Shown here piece after piece: positions 27,212 through 35,528 of a stretch of DNA of 64,000 bases; position 1 is the stretch's first letter, and every line of letters begins with the position of its first letter. Where the stretch lies: positions 1-64,000 of the forward strand of contig JAFVBO010000090.1 of assembly GCA_017479935.1 (NCBI GenBank), read 5' to 3'. Source of the DNA: Lachnospiraceae bacterium. Lineage in GTDB: Bacteria; Bacillota; Clostridia; Lachnospirales; Lachnospiraceae. The notes below the pieces were generated by a model. The model was given only the letters and a program-made list of their open reading frames with translations. It had not been told where the DNA came from and made no database searches. Both the position numbers and the translations under genes were made by a program.

Positions 27212-27335
27212 ACAAAAATATCCTCCGTGTTTCATAATAAAATGGAGCAAGGCGCAGCCTTGCTTTGTGAACCTGTCTGATATTGTAGTCTCTTTTTCCG
27301 GTTTTAGCAAGTCAGAACTGAATTTCTGATTAAGA

Positions 27336-27446
27336 CGGAAGATGACAGGGGACGGGCCTGTGTCACGCAAAAGATGACAGGGGACGGGTCTGTGTCACAA
27401 AAGCTGACAGCTTTTGTGACACAGGCCCGTCCCCTGTCATCTTCCG
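27336..27446. repeat. Complex repeat: two direct and one inverted unit upstream of pta
   Basis: Units with TGACAGGGGACGGG start at 27343 and 27375, and an inverted unit ends at 27446. The outer arms 27336-27366 and 27416-27446 are a perfect 31-bp inverted repeat. The middle unit pairs through AAAAGCTG/CAGCTTTT at the centre. It lies between the divergent pta and DUF3784 genes. Confidence 0.9.
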
Positions 27447-27465
27447 CCCCCTGCCAGATTCAGCC

Positions 27466-27494
27466 TTCTCAGACCGCCCGGAATATGCTATGAT
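27466..27494 (+). promoter_or_regulatory. Possible promoter of the DUF3784 gene
   Basis: TTCTCA (27466-27471), a 17-nt spacer and TATGAT (27489-27494), about 53 nt before the start codon. Confidence 0.45.
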
Positions 27495-27547
27495 GTTCCT
27501 GACATCTTCGCGAACGTATTCGCGTCAATTTTTAGGAGGAATGAGAC

Positions 27548-27880
27548 ATGAATTGGATGAGACTGATCGTGTGCGGTCTTCTGGCGGCGGTTTTTCTGCG
27601 GATTGCCTTTGTGCTGTACCGCGGAGGGAGTGCCTGGATTGCGGGGTACAGTAATCTTCCCGCGGCGGACAGGGCCTGCTACGACGATGAAAAGGTGAAA
27701 CGTTTTGGAGCGTTTATGAACCTGGGCTTTGGCCTGGCGTGTGTGGTGCTGGCGGTTTCCGCGTTTTCCGATGCGCCGTTCTTTTTGTTTCTGGCGCTGG
27801 CGCTGTTTTTCGGCCCGGCAATCCTGTTTCGCATTTTGATGGCGCGGACGGACTTCTTTATTAAAAAAGACAGATCGTGA
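27548..27880 (+). CDS. DUF3784-like small membrane protein
   Basis: 110 aa. One membrane helix at the N-terminus (about 5-22), then AGYSNLPAADRACYDDEKVKRFGAF, resembling the DUF3784 motif (GYNT...YD...L.R), then two C-terminal helices (about 58-95). Members are common in Firmicutes and have no known function. The ribosome site TTAGGAGGA precedes the ATG. It precedes a membrane-anchored GH3 gene by about 100 nt, but a separate promoter is possible. Confidence 0.7.
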   Translation: MNWMRLIVCGLLAAVFLRIAFVLYRGGSAWIAGYSNLPAADRACYDDEKVKRFGAFMNLGFGLACVVLAVSAFSDAPFFLFLALALFFGPAILFRILMARTDFFIKKDRS

Positions 27881-27910
27881 AAAGATGGGAACAATTTACG
27901 AAAAAAGGCG

Positions 27911-27938
27911 TGACGAAACGGGAAATCTGTGTTAAAAT
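27911..27938 (+). promoter_or_regulatory. Possible promoter of the GH3 gene
   Basis: TGACGA (27911-27916), a 16-nt spacer and TAAAAT (27933-27938), 47 nt before the start. The -35 box is weak. Confidence 0.4.
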
Positions 27939-27984
27939 ACCGAAGTAGCTGTTCTAAAACAAATCCTAAAGGAGGAGAAATCAC

Positions 27985-30900
27985 ATGTTACAGGCTATTA
28001 TTAACTTGCTGATCCCTATTCTGCAACCGATGGGCGTCAGCGAAGCCGACATCACGTCCTACGTGAATATGTGCGGCACCCAGGTCAAGGCACTCGTGAT
28101 CGCAACGATCGTTATGCTGGTGCTTCTGATCGCGGCACACTGGCTTGGCAAGAAGGGCTCCCGCCACGTCATCCGCTGGACGGCGGTTCTGGCATGGCTG
28201 GCTTCCATTCTGATCATTGCCAACACGGTCATCATGGGACCGTTAAAGGACATCGCGTCTTCGTTATTTGCCCCGAAGGTGGAGCTGAATGAAGAGACCG
28301 TCCTTGGCAGCAAGGAAATCATCACCCGCATCGGCGAAGAAGGCATGGTTCTGTTAAAGAACGAGGATGCGCTGCTTCCGCTGTCCGGCGATGTGAAGAA
28401 CATCAACGTCTTCGGTTGGGATTCCACGAACCCTCTGTTCGGCGGTACCGGTTCCGGTTCCTCCGACGGCAGCTCCGCGGTCGGTATCCTTCAGTCCTTA
28501 AAGGATGCAGGTTACGCGACGAACGAGACGCTGACCAAGATGTACACGGACTACCGTGCGGATCGTCCTGAAATTGGTATGTCGAGTCAGGACTGGACGC
28601 TTCCTGAGCCCACGATGGACTACTACACCGACGCCATCCTGAGCGAAGCGAAGAGCTTCTCCGATGTCGCTATGATCGTCATCGGCCGTTCCGGTGGTGA
28701 AGGCGCTGACCTGCCCAAGGATATGAGCGCTGTCATCAAGGGTGAGTATGACCTGAGAAGCAACGCTGTCCGTGCTTCCCGCAACAACTACAACTATACT
28801 GCTGCTACCTATACGAACAACAGCAAGGAATATGATGATTTCGAAGCCGGCGAGCACTATCTGGAGCTCTCCGTCACCGAAGAAAGATTAGTTGACCTCG
28901 TCTGCCAGAACTTCGAGAAGGTTATCGTTGTCATCAACGCGAACAACGCCATGGAGCTTGGCTGGGTTGACAATTACGCCCAGATCAAGGCCGTTCTGTA
29001 CGCCCCCGGCACCGGTGCCACCGGTATGACCGCCCTTGGCGAAATCCTGAACGGTTCCGTGAACCCTTCCGCGAAGACCGTTGACACCTTTGTCAAGGAT
29101 CTGACCGCGACCCCTACGTTCAACAACTTTGGCTTCTTCCCTTACACGGATTCCGCTACCAGAGAGCTTCGCACCGCGATCGCTTCTGCGGACCCTCAGT
29201 ATGAAGGAACCATCTCCTTTGTAAACTACACCGACGGCATCTATGTTGGTTACAAGTTCTATGAGACCGCCGCCGATGAAGGTTTCATCAACTACGATGA
29301 GCATGTTCAGTATCCTTTTGGATACGGTCTGTCCTTCACCACCTTCGAGCAGAAGATCACCGCTTTTGAGAAGACCGACTCTGCTGTAAAGGTTGAAGTT
29401 ACCGTTAAGAACACCGGCAGCGTCGCTGGTATGAGCGTTGTCGAGCTGTATGTGACGCCTCCGTACACCAACGGCGGCATCGAGAAGGCTTCCGTGAACC
29501 TGGTTGACTTTGCGAAGACCGCGAAGCTGGAAGCTGGCGCAGAAGAAGTCGTTACCTTCGAAATTCCGTTAGAAGACATGGCTTCCTATGACTCCGAGTG
29601 CATCAAGACCGCGAACGGCGGTTACATCCTTGAGGCTGGCGACTATGTGATGTCCATCCGTTCCGACAGCCACACTGTTTTAGACAACCAGTCCTTCAAC
29701 GTAGCTGCGGATATCGACTACAGCACCACCGGTCGTTCTTCCGACAAGCGCGTTGCCAACAATGTATTTGAAGACTACTCCAAGGGACCGGAAGGCATCG
29801 TTTACCTGTCCCGTAAGGACAAGTTCGCAAACTACGCGGAAGCGACTGCGGCTCCTGCGGAAGCACTTGCGACCATGGATGCGGACACTCTGGCTTACAT
29901 CTCCGCCAACAGCTCCGCTCACTATTTAGAGAACCTGTCTCAGGATCCGAACGCTGTGATGCCTACGCTTGGCGCGAACAACGGCCTGAAGCTGGCTGAC
30001 TTAGCCGGCGCTGCTTATGACGATGCCAGATGGGATACCCTGCTGGATCAGATGAGCGCAGAAGACATGGTTAGCCTGATCAACGTCGGTGGCTGGCAGA
30101 CGGTAGCGGTTGACTCCGTCGGCAAGATGGCTACCAGCGACTGCGATGGCCCTGCCGGACTTTCCAACTTCATCACGAAGAACTATGGTACCGCATTCCC
30201 GTCTGAAGTTCTGATGGCTCAGACCTGGAGCAAGGACGTTGCTTACGAACTTGGTCTTGCGATGGGTACCGAGTACGCGGAAGCCAACAACTACGGCTGG
30301 TACGGCCCGGCCATGAATACGCACCGCAGCGCGTTTGCGGGACGTAACTTCGAGTACTATTCGGAAGATGGCGTTTTAGCCGGCAAGTTCGCTGCGATCC
30401 AGGTTCAGGGTGCTGCTGAGAAGGGCGTTTACGCTTACATCAAGCACTTTGCCGTGAACGATCAGGAAACCAGCCGCTGCGCATTCCTGATGACGCACTT
30501 AACCGAGCAGGCTCTGCGTGAGATCTACCTGAAGCCTTTCGAAATCGTTGTGAAGGAATTCGACTTCAACGGCAACCCTCTGGCTGTCATGAGCGCCTTC
30601 AACTTCATCGGCAAGAAGGCTTGCTGCGAGAACCCGGATCTGTTAATCACCGTTCTTCGTGAGGAATGGGGCTTCATCGGTATGGTAGAGACCGACTACA
30701 ACGGTTCCTACGGTTACATGGATACCGAGAGCTGCATCCGCAACGGCGGCGACCTGATGCTTGGCTTTGGTATGGCTGCCACCAACCAGGTTGACACCAC
30801 CAGCGCTACCAGTGTTCAGGCAATGCGTGATGCTTGCAAGAACATCATGTACACGATCGCAAACAGCGGTTTCTACACCACCACGGCTTACGCCAAGGCC

Positions 30901-31071
30901 AAGATGGCTGAGGAAGAAGCTGCGGAAGCGGCGGTTGCCAATGCAGCAGCTACCGGTCTGCAGGTGATGACCGATCTGGTCAACAAGGTTAACCTGATCG
31001 GCGGCGGATGCCTTGCCCTTATCTGGCTGATCGTTCTGATCCGCTGGGCTATGAAGAAGAAAGCGGCTTAA
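27985..31071 (+). CDS. Membrane-anchored glycoside hydrolase family 3 protein with permuted domains
   Basis: 1028-aa probable beta-glucosidase-type enzyme. Two N-terminal membrane helices (about 36-54 and 66-84) are followed by the GH3 C-domain (about 105-420; GMVLLKNEDALLPL, and the acid/base-type motif RSGGEGAD with Glu239), a fibronectin III-like domain (about 440-555; PFGYGLSFTTFE), then the GH3 barrel (about 675-990) with nucleophile Asp904 in MVETDYNG. A C-terminal membrane helix (about 1003-1023) ends in Lys residues. So the usual barrel-first order is reversed, as reported for Butyrivibrio and Ruminococcus albus beta-glucosidases. Codons favour GCT, GGT and GTT more than the neighbours do, suggesting high expression. 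Start has AAGGAGGAG upstream. Confidence 0.88.
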   Translation: MLQAIINLLIPILQPMGVSEADITSYVNMCGTQVKALVIATIVMLVLLIAAHWLGKKGSRHVIRWTAVLAWLASILIIANTVIMGPLKDIASSLFAPKVELNEETVLGSKEIITRIGEEGMVLLKNEDALLPLSGDVKNINVFGWDSTNPLFGGTGSGSSDGSSAVGILQSLKDAGYATNETLTKMYTDYRADRPEIGMSSQDWTLPEPTMDYYTDAILSEAKSFSDVAMIVIGRSGGEGADLPKDMSAVIKGEYDLRSNAVRASRNNYNYTAATYTNNSKEYDDFEAGEHYLELSVTEERLVDLVCQNFEKVIVVINANNAMELGWVDNYAQIKAVLYAPGTGATGMTALGEILNGSVNPSAKTVDTFVKDLTATPTFNNFGFFPYTDSATRELRTAIASADPQYEGTISFVNYTDGIYVGYKFYETAADEGFINYDEHVQYPFGYGLSFTTFEQKITAFEKTDSAVKVEVTVKNTGSVAGMSVVELYVTPPYTNGGIEKASVNLVDFAKTAKLEAGAEEVVTFEIPLEDMASYDSECIKTANGGYILEAGDYVMSIRSDSHTVLDNQSFNVAADIDYSTTGRSSDKRVANNVFEDYSKGPEGIVYLSRKDKFANYAEATAAPAEALATMDADTLAYISANSSAHYLENLSQDPNAVMPTLGANNGLKLADLAGAAYDDARWDTLLDQMSAEDMVSLINVGGWQTVAVDSVGKMATSDCDGPAGLSNFITKNYGTAFPSEVLMAQTWSKDVAYELGLAMGTEYAEANNYGWYGPAMNTHRSAFAGRNFEYYSEDGVLAGKFAAIQVQGAAEKGVYAYIKHFAVNDQETSRCAFLMTHLTEQALREIYLKPFEIVVKEFDFNGNPLAVMSAFNFIGKKACCENPDLLITVLREEWGFIGMVETDYNGSYGYMDTESCIRNGGDLMLGFGMAATNQVDTTSATSVQAMRDACKNIMYTIANSGFYTTTAYAKAKMAEEEAAEAAVANAAATGLQVMTDLVNKVNLIGGGCLALIWLIVLIRWAMKKKAA

Positions 31072-31117
31072 GTCTTAGGGCAAGAGACCACGATCTTTTT
31101 CGGAACAAGTAAATGAC

Positions 31118-31165
31118 ACCCGGGCCGGAGGGAACCAAAAGGTTCCTCCCGGCCCGGGTTTGTTT
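31118..31165 (+). terminator. Terminator of the GH3 gene
   Basis: ACCCGGGCCGGAGGGAACC (31118-31136) pairs with 31141-31159 around an AAAA loop, followed by TTGTTTT. Confidence 0.88.
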
Positions 31166-31242
31166 TATGAAAGCGGCGCGAGAGTTGCGAAGCAACGAAG
31201 CGACGCGGCCTCTTTCATGGGTAGCGCATAGCGCCGCGTTGG

Positions 31243-31288
31243 TGGTCTTCTATCCAGGTAGGTTATGGTCTTCTATCCAGGTGGGTTG
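31243..31288 (+). repeat. Two tandem 23-nt repeats
   Basis: Units 31243-31265 and 31266-31288 (TGGTCTTCTATCCAGGT...) differ at two positions, and a partial third (TGGTTTTC) begins at 31289. They abut the start of the structured RNA candidate. Confidence 0.8.
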
Positions 31289-31539
31289 TGGTTTTCACGC
31301 GGGGAGGTTTCCCGTCTGCTGTAGGAACTGCGGGGAGTATCACTAATGGCCAGGCAGCATCTGACAGCCGTCGGACGCCATCTCACGCCCCGTCCTGATG
31401 ACGGGGCGTGAAAGACGTCCTGAAAACGCCGTATGGGAAATACGGCGTTTTCCCGGCTGTACAGCGCTTCCTGGCCACAAGTGATACTAATCCCTGGTTC
31501 CCATCAGCATCCGGGAAATCCTCCCCGCCTGCAAACCAC
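31288..31539 (+). ncRNA. Candidate large structured RNA, class not recognised
   Basis: A 252-nt stretch folds on paper into nested helices. The basal stem is 31288-31294 with 31533-31539, then 31299-31314 with 31512-31528. A rod follows: TGCTG/CAGCA, GGAAC/GTTCC, AGTATCACT (31336-31344)/AGTGATACT (31480-31488), GGCCAGG/CCTGGCC, and ACAGCCG (31364-31370)/CGGCTGT (31454-31460). It ends in a junction with two hairpins: 31383-31394/31400-31411 (12 bp, stacked on GGACG/CGTCC) and 31423-31433/31441-31451 (11 bp). No ORF with a ribosome site lies inside. Strand is uncertain, because inverted pairing reads on both; plus is assumed from the neighbours. It could instead be a mobile-element relic. Confidence 0.6.
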
Positions 31540-31616
31540 TTAAGTCACGGGGTAACCCTTCACGGGTGTAATAGCAATGGGGCGGCAGATTCTGTTAAAA
31601 AAATATCAAAAAGCGC

Positions 31617-31645
31617 TTGACAAAGAAATAACAATGTGGTAAGTT
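31617..31645 (+). promoter_or_regulatory. Strong promoter of a short transcription unit
   Basis: TTGACA (31617-31622), a 17-nt spacer and TAAGTT (31640-31645). The expected transcript would run about 220 nt to the terminator at 31831-31870. Confidence 0.65.
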
Positions 31646-31688
31646 ATAGACACACCAGAAAGGAAACGAGAACAAGGAGGATAGTCCA

Positions 31689-31697
31689 ATGTACTAG
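31689..31697 (+). CDS. Two-codon ORF (Met-Tyr-stop) with a strong ribosome site
   Basis: ATG TAC TAG preceded by AACAAGGAGG at the ideal 8-nt distance. Such start-stop elements can regulate translation or RNA stability. It follows the promoter at 31617 by about 45 nt. The 70 nt after it can pair (TCCTG/CAGGA nested inside CGTCTTT/AAAGACG). Confidence 0.35.
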   Translation: MY

Positions 31698-31804
31698 GTA
31701 GCGCTCCATCGTCTTTCAAACGGTATAGAATTCCTGCGGCAGGTGACAGGAGCCTTTAAAAGACGGGGAAAGGAAAAACGATAAAAAGAAAAGGAGGTTA
31801 TACA

Positions 31805-31831
31805 GTGAAACTTCTAAATATTCACAGGTAG
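31805..31831 (+). CDS. Eight-codon leader-peptide-like ORF ending at a terminator
   Basis: GTG AAA CTT CTA AAT ATT CAC AGG TAG encodes MKLLNIHR. AAGGAGG stands 7 nt before the GTG. The last base of the stop codon is the first base of the following terminator stem, as in attenuator leader peptides. No downstream structural gene obviously depends on it, since the terminator is followed by over 100 nt before the next gene. Confidence 0.4.
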   Translation: MKLLNIHR

Positions 31832-31870
31832 GGCTGTCTGATGACGAGAAAGTCGGACAGCCCTCTTTGT
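31831..31870 (+). terminator. Terminator of the short transcription unit
   Basis: GGGCTGTCTGA (31831-31841) pairs with TCGGACAGCCC (31853-31863), followed by TCTTTGTTT. Confidence 0.85.
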
Positions 31871-31991
31871 TTACAATCAGGCTTGTTATTTGTGCGGGCT
31901 TTCTCACATACATGGGGAGGTTTTTTTTATTGTGCATCTTTCTGAAACGTGGTAAACTAAGACCAAGACTCATGTGTCAGGAGAACCCGTT

Positions 31992-32228
31992 ATGATTCTG
32001 GAAAGTGTTTTTTTAAGTAATCCTGTACTGCTGATCGCGGGCGGGATTTCGCTGTTTCTTGCCCGATATTCCAAGGCACCCAATTCCAAGGGGTCGTTTA
32101 TTCCGTTTCTTTCCGGCGCGATCTGGCTTGTCTGCGTAGCCGTTGCCCTTTTATACGGGGCGTCGGTGCATGAGCTGTGCGCCGCGCTGCTTTTGTATCT
32201 GTTTGTGAATCAGGAGGCGGCGCTATGA
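31992..32228 (+). CDS. Small membrane protein preceding the MBOAT gene
   Basis: 78 aa from the ATG at 31992, which has CAGGAGA upstream; an in-frame ATG at 31974 lies before that ribosome site. It consists of three hydrophobic helices (about 8-22, 33-55 and 57-72) with a short polar loop. No family recognised. Its stop overlaps the MBOAT start by 4 nt (ATGA), which strongly suggests a partner role in the O-acylation cassette, although neither function nor fold can be read from the sequence. Confidence 0.7.
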   Translation: MILESVFLSNPVLLIAGGISLFLARYSKAPNSKGSFIPFLSGAIWLVCVAVALLYGASVHELCAALLLYLFVNQEAAL

Positions 32229-33691
32229 ATTTTAATTCTCTGGCTTTTCTGATTTTCCTTCCCGTCGTGTTATGCGGATACTGGATTCTGCCGTTTCGCT
32301 TTCGCTGGGTGCTGCTTCTGGCTGCGTCCTGCTATTTTTACATGTACTGGAACCCGAAGCTGATCGTTCTGATTTTCACGACCACGCTGGTTTCCTGGCT
32401 CTGCGCGCTGGCGGTTGAGCGGTGGCCGAAGTGGAAGAAACCCTTCCTCATCATCACTCTGGTGATCTGCTTAGGCATACTGGCCTACTTTAAGTACGCC
32501 AATTTCTTCCTGGAAAACCTGTATCAGATGCTGGCGGCCTTCGGCTTTACGGGGGAGAGGCCCATCCTGAACGTGCTGCTCCCCGTGGGCATTTCGTTCT
32601 ACACTTTCCAGACGCTGTCCTACGTGATTGACGTGTATCGGGGCGATTTTCCGGCGGAAAAACATTTTGGCTATTACGCGCTGTTTGTCTCTTACTTCCC
32701 GCAGCTGGTGGCCGGCCCGATCGAAAACCCCGGAACGCTCCTGCCCCAGCTTCGGACGGAGCAGCACCGGAATCCGGAAGATCTGCGCGCGGGACTGCGG
32801 CTCTTAATCTGCGGGTTCTTCCGCAAGTGCGCGATCGCGGATTTCCTGGGAATTTATGTGACCCGCATCTTTGACCAGGCGGAAAACGCCTCCGCGCTGG
32901 CAGTCTTCATCGGCGGCGCGCTGTTCTGCTTTCAGATGTACTGCGATTTCGCCGGCTATTCCGAGATAGCGGCCGGCTCCGCGCGCCTGATGGGAATTCG
33001 CCTGACCAAGAACTTCAATCAGCCCTATCTGTCCCAGAGCTACGGCGAATTCTTCCGCCGCTGGCACATCAGCTTAAACCGCTGGTTTACCAGCTATGTA
33101 TACATTCCCTTAGGCGGAAACCGGAAGGGGATTGTCCGCAAAATACTCAACACCCTGATCGTATTCGGCCTCTGCGGCCTGTGGCACGGGGCCAGGTGGA
33201 CCTACGTCTTGTGGGGCCTCTACGCTGCGGTTTTTGTGTGCCTGGAGAGCCTTTTAGTGGGGCCTGCCGGGAAGGCCGTATCAGCCCTCCATATCGATCT
33301 GGAGAGTCCGACGGTGATCCTTTTGCGGCGCTGCTACATGTTCTGCATCTTTGTCCCCGCGGCCATCCTGTTCCGCGCGGACACGGTCGGTCAGGCGGGC
33401 CTGATGATCCAGCAGCTTTTCACCGGCTGGGGAGCGGGGACGGCTGCTTTTGCCGAGGCCATTTCCCTGGCAGGAATTGACTTTGCCGGCCTCATCCGTC
33501 TGCTTTTGACGCTGGCCTTCCTGCCGATCCTGGCGAAATGGGGCCAGTACGATCTGCCGCCCGCCAAGAACAACCGCGAGGCCGCTTCCCGGGCCGCCTC
33601 CGCCGCCGTGGCCATCATCCTGATCGCCCTCGCATGGCTGTCGCTCCTCGCCACGGAGGATGCGTCGGCTTTTGCTTATTTCCAGTTCTGA
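32225..33691 (+). CDS. MBOAT-family O-acyltransferase (AlgI/DltB-like)
   Basis: 488-aa polytopic membrane protein that moves acyl, usually acetyl, groups across the membrane for attachment to extracellular polymers. The family core is clear: PVGISFYTFQTLSYVIDVYRGD, LFVSYFPQLVAGPI, FCFQMYCDFAGYSEIAAGSARLMGI, NFNQPYLSQSYGEFFRRWHISLNRW and the catalytic GLWHGARWTY (His321). The start at 32225 is set by CAGGAGG; an upstream in-frame ATG (32177) lies inside the preceding gene. Two SGNH lipoprotein/membrane genes follow directly, as in alginate-type acetylation systems. Confidence 0.94.
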   Translation: MNFNSLAFLIFLPVVLCGYWILPFRFRWVLLLAASCYFYMYWNPKLIVLIFTTTLVSWLCALAVERWPKWKKPFLIITLVICLGILAYFKYANFFLENLYQMLAAFGFTGERPILNVLLPVGISFYTFQTLSYVIDVYRGDFPAEKHFGYYALFVSYFPQLVAGPIENPGTLLPQLRTEQHRNPEDLRAGLRLLICGFFRKCAIADFLGIYVTRIFDQAENASALAVFIGGALFCFQMYCDFAGYSEIAAGSARLMGIRLTKNFNQPYLSQSYGEFFRRWHISLNRWFTSYVYIPLGGNRKGIVRKILNTLIVFGLCGLWHGARWTYVLWGLYAAVFVCLESLLVGPAGKAVSALHIDLESPTVILLRRCYMFCIFVPAAILFRADTVGQAGLMIQQLFTGWGAGTAAFAEAISLAGIDFAGLIRLLLTLAFLPILAKWGQYDLPPAKNNREAASRAASAAVAIILIALAWLSLLATEDASAFAYFQF

Positions 33692-33707
33692 GGAAAGTGG
33701 TAAGAGG

Positions 33708-35528
33708 ATGATTATTTTCATTTTATTCTGCGCCCTCCTCCTCTCCGCCTGCACCGCCCAGAGCCCCCCGCAGCCGGACCCTGCCCCTCTTCTGGTGAGC
33801 ATTACCGAGGTGGAAGGCTGCCAGGTGCAAAATAACGGGCTGCGCGTTTCCCCCGGGGAGGATGCCGTGTTTCGCCTGAAAATGGACCCCGACTTTTCCG
33901 TTTCAGGCGTGGACTATGACGGCGAGTGGGAGCTTGCCGGGGAAGGAAACGAAAAAACTCTGACCCTGCAAAATATCCGCGTGCCCGCACGCGTAACCCT
34001 GACGCTGACCAATCGCTTCACCTACCTGTGCTACCGGGCAAACGGCGGGGAAGGGAACGGGGAATATGGGGAAGAAGTCATAAAGTCCTGCGATCTGACG
34101 AATCATATTCGCCCGAACACGGCCCGGGCCTCCGAGCTGTTTACACGGCCCGGGTATTCGCTCACGTCCTGGAATACGGAAGCGGACGGAAGCGGGGAGC
34201 GGGTGGGCTTAGGAAGCCGCGTGACGACAGAGGGCTGGAAAACGGTCCTGTATGCGCAGTGGGAGAAGTGGAGCGCGGAGGAAAACTTCCGCTTTGAAAT
34301 CCGGGAAGAGAAAAATTCCAAAGCGGCCATCCGCCGGGGCGGGCCGGAAATCATCCACATCGCGGTCATCACCGGGTACACGGGAGAAGAAGACCGGGTG
34401 GTTGTTCCGGCCGAGCTTTCCGGCTGTCCTGTGAAGGAAATCGCCCGGGACGCCTTTGCCGGCTGCCCGGCCCAGGCCATTGTCCTGCCGCTCTCGTTAA
34501 GGAAGCTGGAGGAAGGCGCCTTCCGGGGCGCAAAGCTTACCGAGCTGACGATGTACGACAACCTGGCGGATTTTTCCGACCAAAGCTTTGCGGGCTGTGA
34601 GGACTTAAGAACATTGTATATAAACGCCCAGGAAGCACCGTACGGGGCCATCTATCACCGCGAGAATTGCTACGCGGACAAGGCGGACCTTCTGATTATG
34701 GCAAAGGGCAGTAAAAAGTTGGTCTTTTACGGCGGGTGCTCCGCCTGGTTTAACTTAAGCCCCGATGTGATGCGGGACGACCCGCTGTATCGCGCGTACG
34801 CGGTGATCGATATGGGCTTAAACGGCACGGTCAACGGCGTCATTCAGATGGACATCCTGTCGGCGTATCTGGAGGAGGGGGACATCCTCTTTCACACGCC
34901 GGAGCTTTCCAGCCGCTTTCAGATGATGTCGGACACCCGCATGGGGAAGGACGATGCCAGGCTCTGGTGCGGGCTGGACGCCAATTACGACCTGTTATCC
35001 CAGGCCGATCTGACAAATGTGACGGGGCTGTTTGACAGCTTCTGCTATTACCTGTCCTTAAAGGACCGGACGGCTTCCTATACCGATGTCTACGAGGATG
35101 ACAAAGGCCGGCGCTTCTTTGGCCCGATGGGAACCATCCCTTTCTGGCACGCCGTGGCGGAGGGCATTCCGCTGGGCGATGAAGTGTCTCTGGACCCGGA
35201 GGCGCTGACGCCCGAAAAGACGGCGCTACTTCGCGAGAGCCATCGCCTCTTAAAGGAGAAGGGCGTAGACGTGTATCTGTCCTACGCCTGCCTGAATGTG
35301 GACGCGCTATCGCCGGAGGAAATTGCCCTCATCCCGGAGATGGATGAGCGCTACCACAAGGTTCTGGGAGAGGAAGGAAACGCCCGCGTCATCTCCCATT
35401 TGTCCGATTTTCTCTATCACGAAGAGGATTTTTACGATACCAACTATCATTTGTTGTCCCCCCAGGCCGATGAAAACACGCGGATCTGGCTGAGGGATCT
35501 GCACACCGCGCTGGAGGATCTGCCATGA
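33708..35528 (+). CDS. SGNH-like lipoprotein with InlB-type and BspA leucine-rich repeats
   Basis: 606-aa lipoprotein: signal peptide MIIFILFCALLLSAC with Cys at the lipobox. An InlB B-repeat-like segment (about 100-185, RPGYSLTSWNTEADGSGERV...YAQW) and BspA-type leucine-rich repeats (about 215-310; EIARDAFAGC, KLEEGAFRGAKL, SFAGCEDL) lead to a C-terminal SGNH-like domain with block-I FYGGCSAW (Ser345) and the catalytic-type pair Asp577/His581 (DTNYH). Start 33708 follows TAAGAGG; the upstream ATG at 33660 lies in the MBOAT gene. It overlaps the next gene by 4 nt. A role in transferring acyl groups from the MBOAT protein to a surface polymer is inferred. Confidence 0.8.
   Translation: MIIFILFCALLLSACTAQSPPQPDPAPLLVSITEVEGCQVQNNGLRVSPGEDAVFRLKMDPDFSVSGVDYDGEWELAGEGNEKTLTLQNIRVPARVTLTLTNRFTYLCYRANGGEGNGEYGEEVIKSCDLTNHIRPNTARASELFTRPGYSLTSWNTEADGSGERVGLGSRVTTEGWKTVLYAQWEKWSAEENFRFEIREEKNSKAAIRRGGPEIIHIAVITGYTGEEDRVVVPAELSGCPVKEIARDAFAGCPAQAIVLPLSLRKLEEGAFRGAKLTELTMYDNLADFSDQSFAGCEDLRTLYINAQEAPYGAIYHRENCYADKADLLIMAKGSKKLVFYGGCSAWFNLSPDVMRDDPLYRAYAVIDMGLNGTVNGVIQMDILSAYLEEGDILFHTPELSSRFQMMSDTRMGKDDARLWCGLDANYDLLSQADLTNVTGLFDSFCYYLSLKDRTASYTDVYEDDKGRRFFGPMGTIPFWHAVAEGIPLGDEVSLDPEALTPEKTALLRESHRLLKEKGVDVYLSYACLNVDALSPEEIALIPEMDERYHKVLGEEGNARVISHLSDFLYHEEDFYDTNYHLLSPQADENTRIWLRDLHTALEDLP

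Noticed and set aside
27212..27370. N-terminal extension of pta
   Set aside because: It would translate the palindromic repeat, and the true ribosome site precedes the ATG at 27211.
31113..31346. 77-aa frame after GH3
   Set aside because: It overlaps the terminator, the tandem repeats and the structured RNA candidate, with no ribosome site.
31288..31539. Retron msr-msd or group II intron
   Set aside because: No reverse transcriptase or intron-encoded protein gene is near, and no intron domain V is visible.
31408..31620. 70-aa frame in the structured region
   Set aside because: It runs through helices of the RNA candidate, has no ribosome site and shows no protein-like composition.
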